Shown here: positions 54,981-64,000 of the stretch, piece by piece
Layout: each line of letters opens with the position of its first letter
How positions within the stretch are numbered: position 1 is the stretch's first letter
Assembly (NCBI GenBank): GCA_963691705.1
Contig: OY829538.1
Location: forward strand, 15,960,443-16,024,442
Source of the DNA: Viola odorata
Taxonomy: Eukaryota; Streptophyta; Magnoliopsida; Malpighiales; Violaceae
Reading direction: 5' to 3'
Length of the DNA stretch: 64,000 nucleotides
Position numbers and translations under genes: made by a program
The notes under the pieces: model-generated
Seen by the model: only the letters and a program-made list of their open reading frames with translations
Databases searched by the model: none
What the model was told of the DNA's origin: nothing

Positions 54981-57659
54981 TGTCGCGCCCCACGAAAATT
55001 ACGAAAAAAGTAATTCGCGAATGTGCAACGAAATTTGAGACCTTCAGATGCTCGGCGTAAAAGCATGCAATAAAGTCGCCACCCTAATTTGGTTGCTAGG
55101 TTTAGGGAACCTTAATCGTCATGGCATAAGAAATATAATAAGTAAAAAAACTAAAGGTACAAAAAAAAAGGGTCTGGACCCCAGACAAAGGTTTGGGGTC
55201 TGGACCCCAGACAAAGGTTTGGGGTCGTATTATGGTCTCGAGAAGGTGTTAGGCACCCGAGTCACATCCGAAAATGGTTACCGGTTGATGAGAGAGGTGT
55301 TTAAAAAGGTGTTTGATAAAATGCGTTTTGAAAAAGGGGGCCCTCAGAGGAATCGTCACTTTAGTATTTTCTATGATCGTGACCATTCAGGGATAATTAA
55401 AAAATCTTTCTGACGAGGTTATCGTTTATCGAGATTGATTGATTATTCCTGACCGCAACGTGATGGGACTGAATTTTCCGTAAGACTGAATGCTGAGTTT
55501 GATAAGTGCAGGAAAATAAATGACGACAGTTGATTGCATGCGAGAAATGATGGATTTTACGTAAACGAGAATTTAAATGCTGAGTTGATTGCATGCAAAA
55601 AATGATTGATTTTACGCATACGCTAATTAAATGCTGAGTTGATTGCATGCGAAAAATGATTTATTTTAAGCATACGATAATTTAAATGCTTGGTTGATTG
55701 CATGCGAAAAATGATTGATTTTACGCATCCGAGAATTTAAATGCTATGTTGATTGCATGCAAAAAATGATTGATTTTACGCATACGAAAATGAAATGCTG
55801 GGTGGATTGCATGCGAGAAATGATTGATTTGACACATACGAGAATTAAATGTCGTTTTGATAAGTGCAGAAAATTTAAATGTGGTTGACGATTTACAGGG
55901 AATTAAAACAATTGATGATTTGCAGAAAATAAAACAGGTTGATAATGTAGAAATAAGCAGTTGGATATTTGCAGAAAATAAGACAGTTGCTATTTGCAGA
56001 AAATAAAACAGTTGATATTTGCAGAAAATAAAACAATTGATATTTGCAGAAATAAAACAATTGATAAATTGCGGAAGAATTTCCAGCAGGTAGCGAGAAT
56101 TAAAGCAGTTGATATTTGCAGAAAATAAAACAATTGATATTTGCAGAAAATAAACAGTTGATATTTGTAGAAAATAAACAATTGATATTGCAAAAATTAA
56201 TCATACGAATTATTTTTACGGAAAAGTGCGATCCGAAGTGTCGGAAAGAATTATAATGGGCTGGGCTTGATTAAAAAGGAAAGAAATAAAATTGAAATGG
56301 GCCAGGAGTAGTGCCTGGCCCGTGAAAACATTTAAATGGTGATTACACGCGTGAACAGTGCCGAAGCATGGCACTGTTCATTGTCTCTCTTCTTGGTCGC
56401 CGGCGCTACTACCCATTTCTCGTGATCTTCGTACCGAGACGCTCGTCTCTTCGACGACGTCTCGACCGTATGAAGCTCAAATTTTAATAAAGATCATACC
56501 GAGTTTAATTTCAAAAAAATGACAAAACCGTTAATTATCGAAAACTAATTAATTCGCACAATCTGGCTAACGATTTTTCAAATTGAGAGCATGTATTTAA
56601 GCTACATCATGTATGTGAATTACTGGCATAAAAGAAAGTAATTTATTTGCTCAAGAAGAAGCCAAATGAAATTAAAGAAAAAAACATGCATAAACAACGA
56701 TAACGCTCAGAGAGAGAATGCTTACTCTCAAGCTTTTAAACTGGGCGATTCTCGCTCTAAATGAGCAAGCTGATCAAGAGGGGAGAGAGAGCAAGTTTTC
56801 TTGCTGAATTGGTGCCCTTTGAACGTTCGATGAGGGGTTGTATTTATAGCCTTCAAACGCGTGGCTTGCCGAATGTGACAAACGCGAGTGGTGGCTGTTC
56901 TTCGTGCTGGCGGGGCTACGGCCGTGAGGTGGAGGGTCTAGGGTCGAGGGTGATGATGAATGAAGGGACATGAAGCGATGGGAGCAGGTTGGCTTGGGCG
57001 AGGACTCTGCTGCCGCTCATGGGCACTGTTCACGTGCACCATGCCCCTTAATTTGTCAACCGTTGATCTGGTTGACTTTCCTTGGTTGACCAGATCAACG
57101 GCGATGATCAATTTGGCCTTTTAGCTTATTTAAATGGCCTCGAGCCGATTCCTGCGAGCAAACGTTCCGACTTTTCGAGCCGAAGGTACCAACGCTTAGA
57201 GAAAAATACGACGGGTTTAACCATATATAGCGAATGACAAGAATTTTTCATTTAGCGCGTTTATTTTCTCGTTCAAAAGCGTGAAACGCGCGAACGGAAA
57301 AATAAAAACGTTGCGTCGAAAATTACACGAAACGCTGTAGACCGTTGCGAGTAGGAAAAAAGCTAGCAACTAGTTGATGGAAAACATTTCAAAGTCAAGC
57401 TATTGTCCGAGCGAACTTACTCGGGTCCAATAAAAGCTCGAACGAAAATAATAATAAAATAATAAAAAATACTAAAAAATGCGCTAAAATATTAAAAATC
57501 GTAGAATTCATGAGATGACCTAAAACGAAGAAAAAACTAGCAAACGACTGCCGGATAGTTAAAAATGTGATTTTTAAGGCTAAAAATAATAATGATAATA
57601 ATAATGAAAATACGTGACGAAAAATTAAAAATGCGATTTCGAAAGCTGACGATGGTAAC
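54981..57659 (-). repeat. 5' LTR of element H, start cut by element I
   Basis: It matches 44321-47270 from 55229 on and additionally has the LTR end (54981-55228), which contains a 26-bp tandem duplication 'gggtctggaccccagacaaa' (55174-55226). The TATA box is at 56841-56848 (TATTTATA on +). At 57655-57659 (GTAAC) the chromovirus-type element I interrupts it; the missing LTR start would lie beyond the window. Confidence 0.85.
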
Positions 57660-57855
57660 TGATACGATCACACTACCCTTAAAGCTTGAAGACAAGGATA
57701 TTCTACCAAGAGGACCAATCACAAGGAGCATGGCCAAGAAGCTTACCATGTGGATCGAAAGAGAATTGAACAAGACAATACCTAAGCATGAAGATCGAGC
57801 CTTGATACTACTCGTGCATTGTTCCAAAAGTGAGCTGAAGCAAACATTCCAGTAG
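57660..57855 (+). pseudogene. Polyprotein C-terminal tail encoded in the LTR of element I
   Basis: Reading from the LTR start, 64 codons stay open to TAG 57853. They include RGPITRSMAKKLTMWIERE, a motif common near the C-terminus of plant chromovirus polyproteins. In the 5' LTR this piece has no start and is not a gene; the functional copy would be the 3' LTR, beyond the window. It shows that pol of this element extends into its 3' LTR. Confidence 0.65.
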
Positions 57856-58559
57856 CAAAACGCCATAGCGTTTTGCCTCAGCTTTGACGCCCAACTTTTC
57901 AGTGGCAAAACGCTATATCTTCATGATCAGATGGACAAGCAAATGGTGTCGGATTGGAGCGAACAAAGTCTTGATGGAAACTTCAAGATGTTAGTTTTCA
58001 TTTGGGACAAGTTTCAGGCCAATCGGACGGGTGGATCAAAAGTTATGGTCGTCGACATTTTAGCGCGCAGTTTGAACGAGCTAGGATTAACGTGAGTCCA
58101 GTGAGCTGTAATGCTCCCCACTTATGATATTTTATTGTATTTCTTTTCTATAAGTAGAACATCAAGCTAGTCTTATTGGGCAGATTATTGCCAAGTGAAA
58201 AGCTAGAGAGAGTTCCTCCTCTAGCCTATCACCAAGGCTTGATCCAAGAGTGTTATTGAGTGATTTGTTGTTGTTTTCTTTTCTGTAATTCAAGTGTGTT
58301 CTCAAGCATTAATCAAGTGTTCCTTTGTGCTTTCAATCTGTGTTCAATCAAGTGTACCATCATCAATCCATCCAACTCCAATCAAAACTCAACCCTTTCC
58401 ATTCATCCCTTTCCTTATCATCCATTTCCACTGCACTTATACTCCATCTTCCATCCTATTTCCTTCCATCTCCCAATCTGTCTTGTGTCACAACTCCAAG
58501 CTAGATCCTCCTTCAAACATAGATTCAAACTCCCTTACAAAGGAGGTTGGATCGTATCA
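57660..58559 (+). repeat. 5' LTR of element I, 900 bp
   Basis: The ends form a perfect 10-bp inverted repeat, TGATACGATC and GATCGTATCA. A TATA-like string (tataagta) is at 58149. Its first 196 bp encode a polyprotein tail (see 57660-57855). Confidence 0.9.
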
Positions 58560-58561
58560 AG

Positions 58562-58574
58562 TGGTAGCGGAGCT
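58562..58574 (+). other. Primer-binding site of element I, iMet type
   Basis: TGGTAGCGGAGCT lies two bases after the LTR. The usual plant initiator-Met site is TGGTATCAGAGC, so it has two changes. Confidence 0.65.
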
Positions 58575-59901
58575 CTAGCCGCTTCGAGTTGTTTCTTGAA
58601 TCCGAGTTTGTTTTGTGCTTGTGTCTGTCCCGTTTGAATCCATTATACCACCCTGACAAATCTGAAATTTTGAGACATTAAACTTCAGCTTGTGTGTGAC
58701 ATTTTTCGTCTTTTAATCTACTCCCAATTCGGAGTAAAAGATAAACATTTTGGCCGAAATAAAACGATGTACAGTCTGCATCCAAGCAAGAACATACCTG
58801 TATTGTTGGTCTGATTCCAGTACCTTCGAGCCGGAATTTTCTCTTTCATCCTTGACAAAACTTGTAGCTCTATGTTTTGAGAGTGTTTCTGTAAACTTTC
58901 GTAGTCTATAGACATCATTTGCTATTTCTTTGAGTCCAAGGTGAAAGACTACACCAAGCTGTCCGAAAATTCTGTCAAGAACAGTCTTTGTGTTCTTCAT
59001 CCTCTTGTTGTGTTCTTGCTTCTTCGAACTAAGAAGATGGTAAGAAGAAGCCATCTGAATCTACTTTCCTTGATTAAATAAGCTAAAGGTGTTTCCCTTC
59101 AACATAGTGTGTTTTCCTTTCTCTTTTCTTGTCCCCCACCCAATTATTTTATTCTTCAAATTCAGCCTTGTCATAGACAACCTTTATAAAAGACTAAAGG
59201 ATGGCAGCCCACATGTGAGAATATTTATTCTAACATAAACCACCCTTCCATCCGTGCCCAACCCATAAAAACAAACAGAAAAGAAAGAAATCAAAAAAAA
59301 AAAAAAAAAAAGAAAAAGAAAAAGAAAAAGAAAAACGAGGACTCTATGAAAATTCCAAGTGTAGTTTCAATTGTGCTATTTCAATTCAATACCACCTATA
59401 TGGGCGGTTGTTTCTTTAATTTCAGCACTTCAATTCAGCTATTTCAATTCGATACCACCTATATGGTCGGTTGCACTCTTTAAATTCAAGTCATTTCCTT
59501 TCAGCCATTTTAATTCAAGTCATTTCAATTCTGTTATTTCAATTCAGCTATTTCAATTCGATACCCCCTATATGGGCGGTTGCACTCTTTAAATTCAAGT
59601 CATTTCCTTTCAGCCATTTTAATTCAAGTCATTTCCTTTCAGCTATTTCAATTCAAGTTATTCCTTTCAGCTATTTCAATTAAAGTCATTTCCTTTCAAC
59701 TATGTCAAATCTTAATTGAACAAAAGAAGCAAAAAGGACATTGCTTGAGGACATTATTTGGACAAAAGGGAAACGGAACAACCTTGTGAGGCTTGAGTGA
59801 AAAGTGAGGACAATTTTTACGAGAGATTCAAACACGAGAGCAAACGCGTGAGGGAGTGTTTATTCACTAACGTGTGTTACTTGTGTAGGTAAACTTTCAT
59901 C
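58575..59901 (+). other. Leader of element I, with simple and tandem repeats
   Basis: Long 5' leader without a convincing gene. It holds an A-rich microsatellite with (AAAAAG)n (59293-59334) and a repeat region (59365-59700) with the unit 'tacc(a/c)cctatatgggcggtt' (59388, 59451, 59560) and many 'tttcaattcaagtcatttc' motifs. A minus-strand frame of 113 codons (59054-58713) is unrecognised. Confidence 0.55.
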
Positions 59902-62900
59902 ATGTCTAGCTCAAGCACGTGCGGAAGTGAAGGGAGTAAATCACCTAGCTTCCAAAGTAAAAACATGATGGCTATGATGGAAACAATGAGAATTGCAATA
60001 GAAGAATTGCAACTTGAAAAGGAGGATCTCAAGAAACAAGTTTCCTTACTTTCGAAAGGAATTTCAGCTGACTCTCCTAGTTCCATTCACCACCCTATTC
60101 CACCATCCAAAACTACAGGGAAAATCGTAAAGGATGGAGCTTGTGAGACTGAATCCGACGGCCATGATAGTAGTGGCGCCAATGAGAAGTCTAAGAGGGT
60201 GGCCGGCGGAGGCTCACCCAAGGACACTAGCACCAACAAGCAAGGGAGGGGCACATCCGCAAGCAAACCCATCGTCACAAACCAACAAGCCCAAGCCATA
60301 AGAATACTCCAATCCGAGGGAAAGGTGGGTCAATACCATCTACTTAAGGGTAGCATAAACCCTACATTATCCAAGGGTATTGGCAGCCACCAGGCAGAAG
60401 AAGACACACCATTAGGCCGCCACAGGGCCGTGGTGACTTATAAAGAATCAACGAGAACTCCTCACTACCATGCCTATACCAATCCACTCCATGATCATGA
60501 ATACTATGGAGACCAACATGAGGAAAATGCCACTTATGACCGAGAAGAGTTTCATGGCCGCGGAGAAGAAAGACCACGAGGGCCAACTAGATATGAAAGG
60601 CTAGATGACAACATTAGTGGTATTAAAGTTAAAATACCTACTTTTGAGGGAACCACCAATCCGGATGAGTATATCAAGTGGGAAGGCAAAATACAACGAA
60701 TATTCAATTGCCATCAATATTCGGATAACAAAATGATCAAATTAGCAACCATGGAATTTGATGGCTACGCGGTGAATTGGTGGGAGAAGATGACCAAGGT
60801 GAGAGTCGGAATACATGCCATTACCACTTGGGCAGAATTGAAACGCATCATGAGGGAGAGATTTGTTCCATCATTCTACAAACGTGACTTACAAAATAAG
60901 TTACAAGGTCTAAAGCAAGGAACTAATTCCGTTGGAGAATATTACAATGAATTAGAATCCCTCATCACCAAAACCGAAACTCAGGAAGAAGAAGAGACCA
61001 CAATGGCTCGATTTCTAAATGGTCTACATGATAAGATCAAGTACAAGCTTGAACTCAAGGAATTTGACAATTTGCAGCCCATGCTACACTATGCCCTAAA
61101 AGTGGAAGCTCGTGAGTCCACCAAGAAGAAAACTACTTCTAGCCGACTACTATCCCAAACAAACAATTATTCATCTACATACAAACCACCATGGAGGAGA
61201 GACACCTACCCAAAAGACAACACTACAACAGCCCCATTCACCACGACCGACACAACCATACCAAAACCATACCAACCTTACACCAAAACAACTCCTCCTA
61301 GTTCCATTCCAAAAACCCAAAATACTTCTACACTTAACCCAACTCCAAAAAGATTTTCCAGCAATGTTGAGTGTTTCAAATGTCGTGGAAGAGGACATAT
61401 TTCTTCCGAATGTCCTAATCGACGAGTAGTCATTATTCGAGAAGGAGGGTATGAAACGGATTGTGATGATAATGATGAAAGTTCCAAAGAATTGGGACTT
61501 GAAAAAGAAGAGGAACAAGAAAGTTGTGAAGAAGAAGAGATAGTTCCTACTTCAGCCAAAACAATGATCCTAAGAAGGAGTTTGACTACTCAAGTGAAAA
61601 ATGAGGTTGCATGTAAGGAACAAAGGGAGAATCTCTTCCATTCTCGTGTGGAGATACAAGGCAATGTTGCCTCTTTGATCGTTGATAATGGAAGTGTGGT
61701 GGATGCCGCAAGCCATCTACTAGTGCACAAATTGAGCTTGCCAACAACCAGACATCCTAAGCCCTACTCACTCCATTGGTTCAATGATGATGGAGAAGTC
61801 AAGGTGAAAGAGCAAGTTCTTGTTGCTTTCAAGTGGGGAGGATACGAAGATGAAAGACTTTTTGATATAGTTCCCATGGACGCTAGTTACTTACTACTAG
61901 GACGTCCATGGCAATTTGATCGAAGAGTAGTTCATGATGGATACACCAACCAAATCCATCTCACTCACCAAGGGAGAAAATTCAATATTCTTCCTCTTTC
62001 ACCCTCTCAAGTTCGTGAAGATCAAAGACAAATGGAGAAAGCAAGTGCTGAGTTTCATTTGGTGAGAAAAATAAAAGAGAGAAAGAGTGGAGAGAAGAAA
62101 GTGAGTGGAGGGAACAATACACGCCATGAAAAAAGTAAGCATGGCAGCAAAAGTGAGTTAGAGAAAAATGAGAGTGAGGTAAAACCTTTGAGTGTATTTG
62201 CAAAAGGGAGAGTGATAAAACATGCCTACGAAACCAGCAAAATTTGCCTTATACTTCGGTTTAAGGAATATTGTTTACATGTTGATACTATCCCTTCTTC
62301 CCTACCACCTCCTCTAATTTCACTTTTACAGGAATTTGAAGATGTGTTTCCTAAGGATATGCCGGATGGCCTTCCTCCTATCCGAGGCATTGAGCATAGA
62401 ATTGACTTAATTCCGGGTTCTACACTACCAAACCGATCAGCATATAGATGCAATCCGGAGGAGACTAAGGAACTAGAAAAACAAGTGGATGAACTATTGA
62501 AAAAAGGGTTTATCCGTGAGAGTATGTCACCCTGTGCTGTCCCCGTGTTACTTGTACCAAAGAAGGATGGGACTTGGCGAATGTGTGTGGATTGCCGAGC
62601 AATAAACAAAATCACCGTAAGATATAGGCATCCTATTCCCCGCCTTGATGACATGTTAGATGAGTTAAGTGGAAGCAAAGTCTATTCCAAAATAGACTTG
62701 ATGAGTGGATACCACCAAATCCGCATGCAAGAGGGAGATGAGTGGAAGACTACATTCAAAACCAAATATGGCCTATACGAATGGATGGTAATGCCTTTTG
62801 GACTTTCTAATGCCCCTAGTACTTTCATGCGTTTGATGAACCACGTTTTGCGTGAATTTATTGGGAAATATGTGGTCGTTTATTTTGATGACATACTTGT

Positions 62901-64000
62901 TTATAGTCGATCAATGAGTGATCACATTACACATCTTCGCACCATACTTTTTACACTTCGAACTAACAAGTTATATGCCAAGATGTCTAAATGTGAATTT
63001 TGTTTAGATAGTGTGCATTTTCTTGGTTTTGTTGTAAGTGTAGATGGCGTCCAAGTTGATGACGACAAGGTGAAAGCCATTCAAGAGTGGCCAACACCTA
63101 AGAACGCAAGTGATGTGAGATCTTTCCATGGCCTAGCAAGCTTCTACCGACGCTTTGTTCCAAATTTTTCAACACTTGCTGCCCCACTTAATGAATTAAC
63201 CAAGAAGAACGTAACGTTTGAGTGGAAAGAAAGACAAGAAAAAGCTTTCCAAGAGCTTAAAGGACACCTTTCTCACACACCTATACTAGCCCTTCCTGAT
63301 TTCAACAAAGCATTTGAACTTGAGTGTGATGCTAGTGGAATTGGCCTAGGAGCTGTATTGACTCAAGAAGGTCGTCCTATCGCTTACTTTAGTGAAAAAC
63401 TTAATGGTGCCCAACTGAACTACTCCACTTATGATCGTGAGTTGTACGCACTTGTAAGAGCATTGATGGTATGGGAACACTATCTTCTTCCAAATCAGTT
63501 TGTTATCCACACCGACCATCTTAGTCTCAAATTTCTACAAGGACAAGCCAAGCTCAACAAAAGACATGCCAAGTGGATGGAGTTCATCGAAGCCTTTCCA
63601 TACACCATCAAATACAAACAAGGTAAGGAAAATGTGGTAGCCGATGCACTTTCTAGAAGGTATGTACTCTTGACCACTCTTGATGCTAAGATCTTTGGTT
63701 TTTCGCATTTAGTCACCTTGTATGAGCATGATGACGACTTCCATGATATCTACATAGCATGCTCTAAGGGACCTTATTTGCATTATGTGAAGCATGACAA
63801 TTTCTTGTTTAAATATAATCGGCTTTGCATCCCAAAATCTAATATTCGAGAATTGCTTGTGTTAGAAGCACATAGTGGAGGACTACAAGGACACTTTGGC
63901 ATCACAAAAACTCTTCACATGTTAAAGGTACATTTCTTCTGGCCAAAAATGAAACATGATGTCACCAAGGTAATTACTCGTTGTATCGTTTGTAAAAGAG
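59902..64000 (+). CDS. Gag-pol polyprotein of element I (partial, uninterrupted)
   Basis: The frame is open from ATG 59902 to the window end, 1,366 codons. Gag capsid lies around residues 240-400 ([29 protein letters not shown]). A zinc knuckle [14 protein letters not shown] is at 491-504. The protease site VDNGS lies near 594. RT follows, with [19 protein letters not shown] from about 883, [16 protein letters not shown], and the catalytic box YFDD at 994-997. RNase H shows its first Asp in [10 protein letters not shown] (about 1143), plus YDRELYALV and the HTDHLSL block. The integrase zinc site has His 1324, His 1331, Cys 1361 and Cys 1364. All key residues visible so far are present. Gag and pol are one frame, as in chromoviruses. 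The integrase core and C-terminus lie outside the window. Confidence 0.9.
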   Translation, partial: MSSSSTCGSEGSKSPSFQSKNMMAMMETMRIAIEELQLEKEDLKKQVSLLSKGISADSPSSIHHPIPPSKTTGKIVKDGACETESDGHDSSGANEKSKRVAGGGSPKDTSTNKQGRGTSASKPIVTNQQAQAIRILQSEGKVGQYHLLKGSINPTLSKGIGSHQAEEDTPLGRHRAVVTYKESTRTPHYHAYTNPLHDHEYYGDQHEENATYDREEFHGRGEERPRGPTRYERLDDNISGIKVKIPTFEGTTNPDEYIKWEGKIQRIFNCHQYSDNKMIKLATMEFDGYAVNWWEKMTKVRVGIHAITTWAELKRIMRERFVPSFYKRDLQNKLQGLKQGTNSVGEYYNELESLITKTETQEEEETTMARFLNGLHDKIKYKLELKEFDNLQPMLHYALKVEARESTKKKTTSSRLLSQTNNYSSTYKPPWRRDTYPKDNTTTAPFTTTDTTIPKPYQPYTKTTPPSSIPKTQNTSTLNPTPKRFSSNVECFKCRGRGHISSECPNRRVVIIREGGYETDCDDNDESSKELGLEKEEEQESCEEEEIVPTSAKTMILRRSLTTQVKNEVACKEQRENLFHSRVEIQGNVASLIVDNGSVVDAASHLLVHKLSLPTTRHPKPYSLHWFNDDGEVKVKEQVLVAFKWGGYEDERLFDIVPMDASYLLLGRPWQFDRRVVHDGYTNQIHLTHQGRKFNILPLSPSQVREDQRQMEKASAEFHLVRKIKERKSGEKKVSGGNNTRHEKSKHGSKSELEKNESEVKPLSVFAKGRVIKHAYETSKICLILRFKEYCLHVDTIPSSLPPPLISLLQEFEDVFPKDMPDGLPPIRGIEHRIDLIPGSTLPNRSAYRCNPEETKELEKQVDELLKKGFIRESMSPCAVPVLLVPKKDGTWRMCVDCRAINKITVRYRHPIPRLDDMLDELSGSKVYSKIDLMSGYHQIRMQEGDEWKTTFKTKYGLYEWMVMPFGLSNAPSTFMRLMNHVLREFIGKYVVVYFDDILVYSRSMSDHITHLRTILFTLRTNKLYAKMSKCEFCLDSVHFLGFVVSVDGVQVDDDKVKAIQEWPTPKNASDVRSFHGLASFYRRFVPNFSTLAAPLNELTKKNVTFEWKERQEKAFQELKGHLSHTPILALPDFNKAFELECDASGIGLGAVLTQEGRPIAYFSEKLNGAQLNYSTYDRELYALVRALMVWEHYLLPNQFVIHTDHLSLKFLQGQAKLNKRHAKWMEFIEAFPYTIKYKQGKENVVADALSRRYVLLTTLDAKIFGFSHLVTLYEHDDDFHDIYIACSKGPYLHYVKHDNFLFKYNRLCIPKSNIRELLVLEAHSGGLQGHFGITKTLHMLKVHFFWPKMKHDVTKVITRCIVCKR

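Larger units (their letters stand above)
44321..57659 (-). mobile_element. Ogre-type element H, old, pol deleted
   Basis: Minus-strand element with LTR copies at 44321-47418 (3') and 54981-57659 (5'), a PBS identical to that of E at 54960-54977, decayed gag and ORF1 remnants, and a polypurine tract next to 47419. The 3' LTR lacks its last ~248 bp. The 5' LTR lacks its start in this window because element I inserted at 57660. RT, RNase H and integrase are absent. It belongs to the same broad family as E but is much more decayed. Confidence 0.85.
57660..64000 (+). mobile_element. Chromovirus-type Ty3/gypsy element I (5' part, apparently intact)
   Basis: It begins with a 900-bp LTR, an iMet-type PBS and a long leader, followed by an uninterrupted gag-pol frame that runs off the window. 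The insertion is inside H's LTR; the 5 bp before it (GTAAC) would be the target duplication, with the partner outside the window. Domain order PR-RT-RH-INT is that of Ty3/gypsy. The gag type and the LTR-encoded tail suggest a chromovirus (Reina- or CRM-like), but the chromodomain region is not visible here. Confidence 0.85.

Noticed and set aside
58713..59054. 113-codon minus-strand frame in the leader of element I
   Set aside because: It is unrecognised, antisense and in a leader region; no supporting signals seen.
1..64000. tRNA, rRNA, riboswitch or bacterial-type operon signals
   Set aside because: None seen by eye on either strand; the PBS strings are only the 3' complements of tRNAs, not tRNA genes.

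Overview
This window is plant nuclear DNA, most likely from a eudicot. It has no intact host gene that I can support. Almost every base belongs to transposable elements: Athila-, Tat- and Ogre-type Ty3/gypsy LTR retrotransposons, a chromovirus-type Ty3/gypsy element, one Mutator-like element and one hAT element. The Ogre signature (an extra ORF1 before gag, ~3 kb LTRs, a PBS matching tRNA-Arg, tandem repeats before the 3' LTR) and the Athila signature (tRNA-Asp-type PBS, ATHILA ORF-1-like gene) point to eudicot heterochromatin. All calls are from reading the sequence and translations. No database search was run.

Layout, left to right. (1) 1-8740: an Athila-type LTR ('Z', +) split by a MULE-like element with 160-bp inverted repeats (791-950 / 8394-8553). 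The MULE carries Athila-like sequence in permuted order: pol remnant, LTR (5532-6911), PBS, gag remnant. (2) 8741-12728: element 'B' (+), a truncated LTR, short internal remnant, second LTR, PBS and gag-like fragment. (3) 12729-18570: Athila-type element 'C' (-): an LTR fragment, a 3' LTR (14141-16617) containing a hAT element that carries part of a host fasciclin (FAS1) gene, the 3' internal region, and an ATHILA ORF-1-like pseudogene. (4) 18576-44320: Tat-type element 'F' (-), inserted into C's ORF. F keeps its 3' LTR, a set of additional ORFs antisense to the element (two related to Transposase_28-type proteins) and tandem repeats. (5) Inside F: Tat element 'D' (+, 23248-40593, TSD TTGTT) with gag fused by deletion to the integrase C-terminus. 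(6) Inside D's 5' LTR: Ogre-type element 'E' (+, 23545-36438, TSD CCAGG). Its two 2,984-bp LTRs differ at about three positions, ORF1 is intact and almost all of pol is missing. (7) 44321-57659: an older Ogre-type element 'H' (-) with decayed gag and several tandem arrays. (8) 57660-64000+: chromovirus-type element 'I' (+), inserted into H's LTR, with an uninterrupted gag-pol frame of 1,366 codons running off the window.

The order of insertion can be read from the nesting: C, then F, then D, then E on one side; H, then I on the other. E and I look youngest. E cannot supply protease, reverse transcriptase or RNase H, so its recent copy must have used enzymes from a related autonomous element. 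The most unusual items are the MULE carrying permuted retrotransposon sequence, the FAS1 fragment in the hAT element, the antisense ORF set of F with an apparent intron, and the young pol-less Ogre E with a duplicated zinc-binding module in gag.
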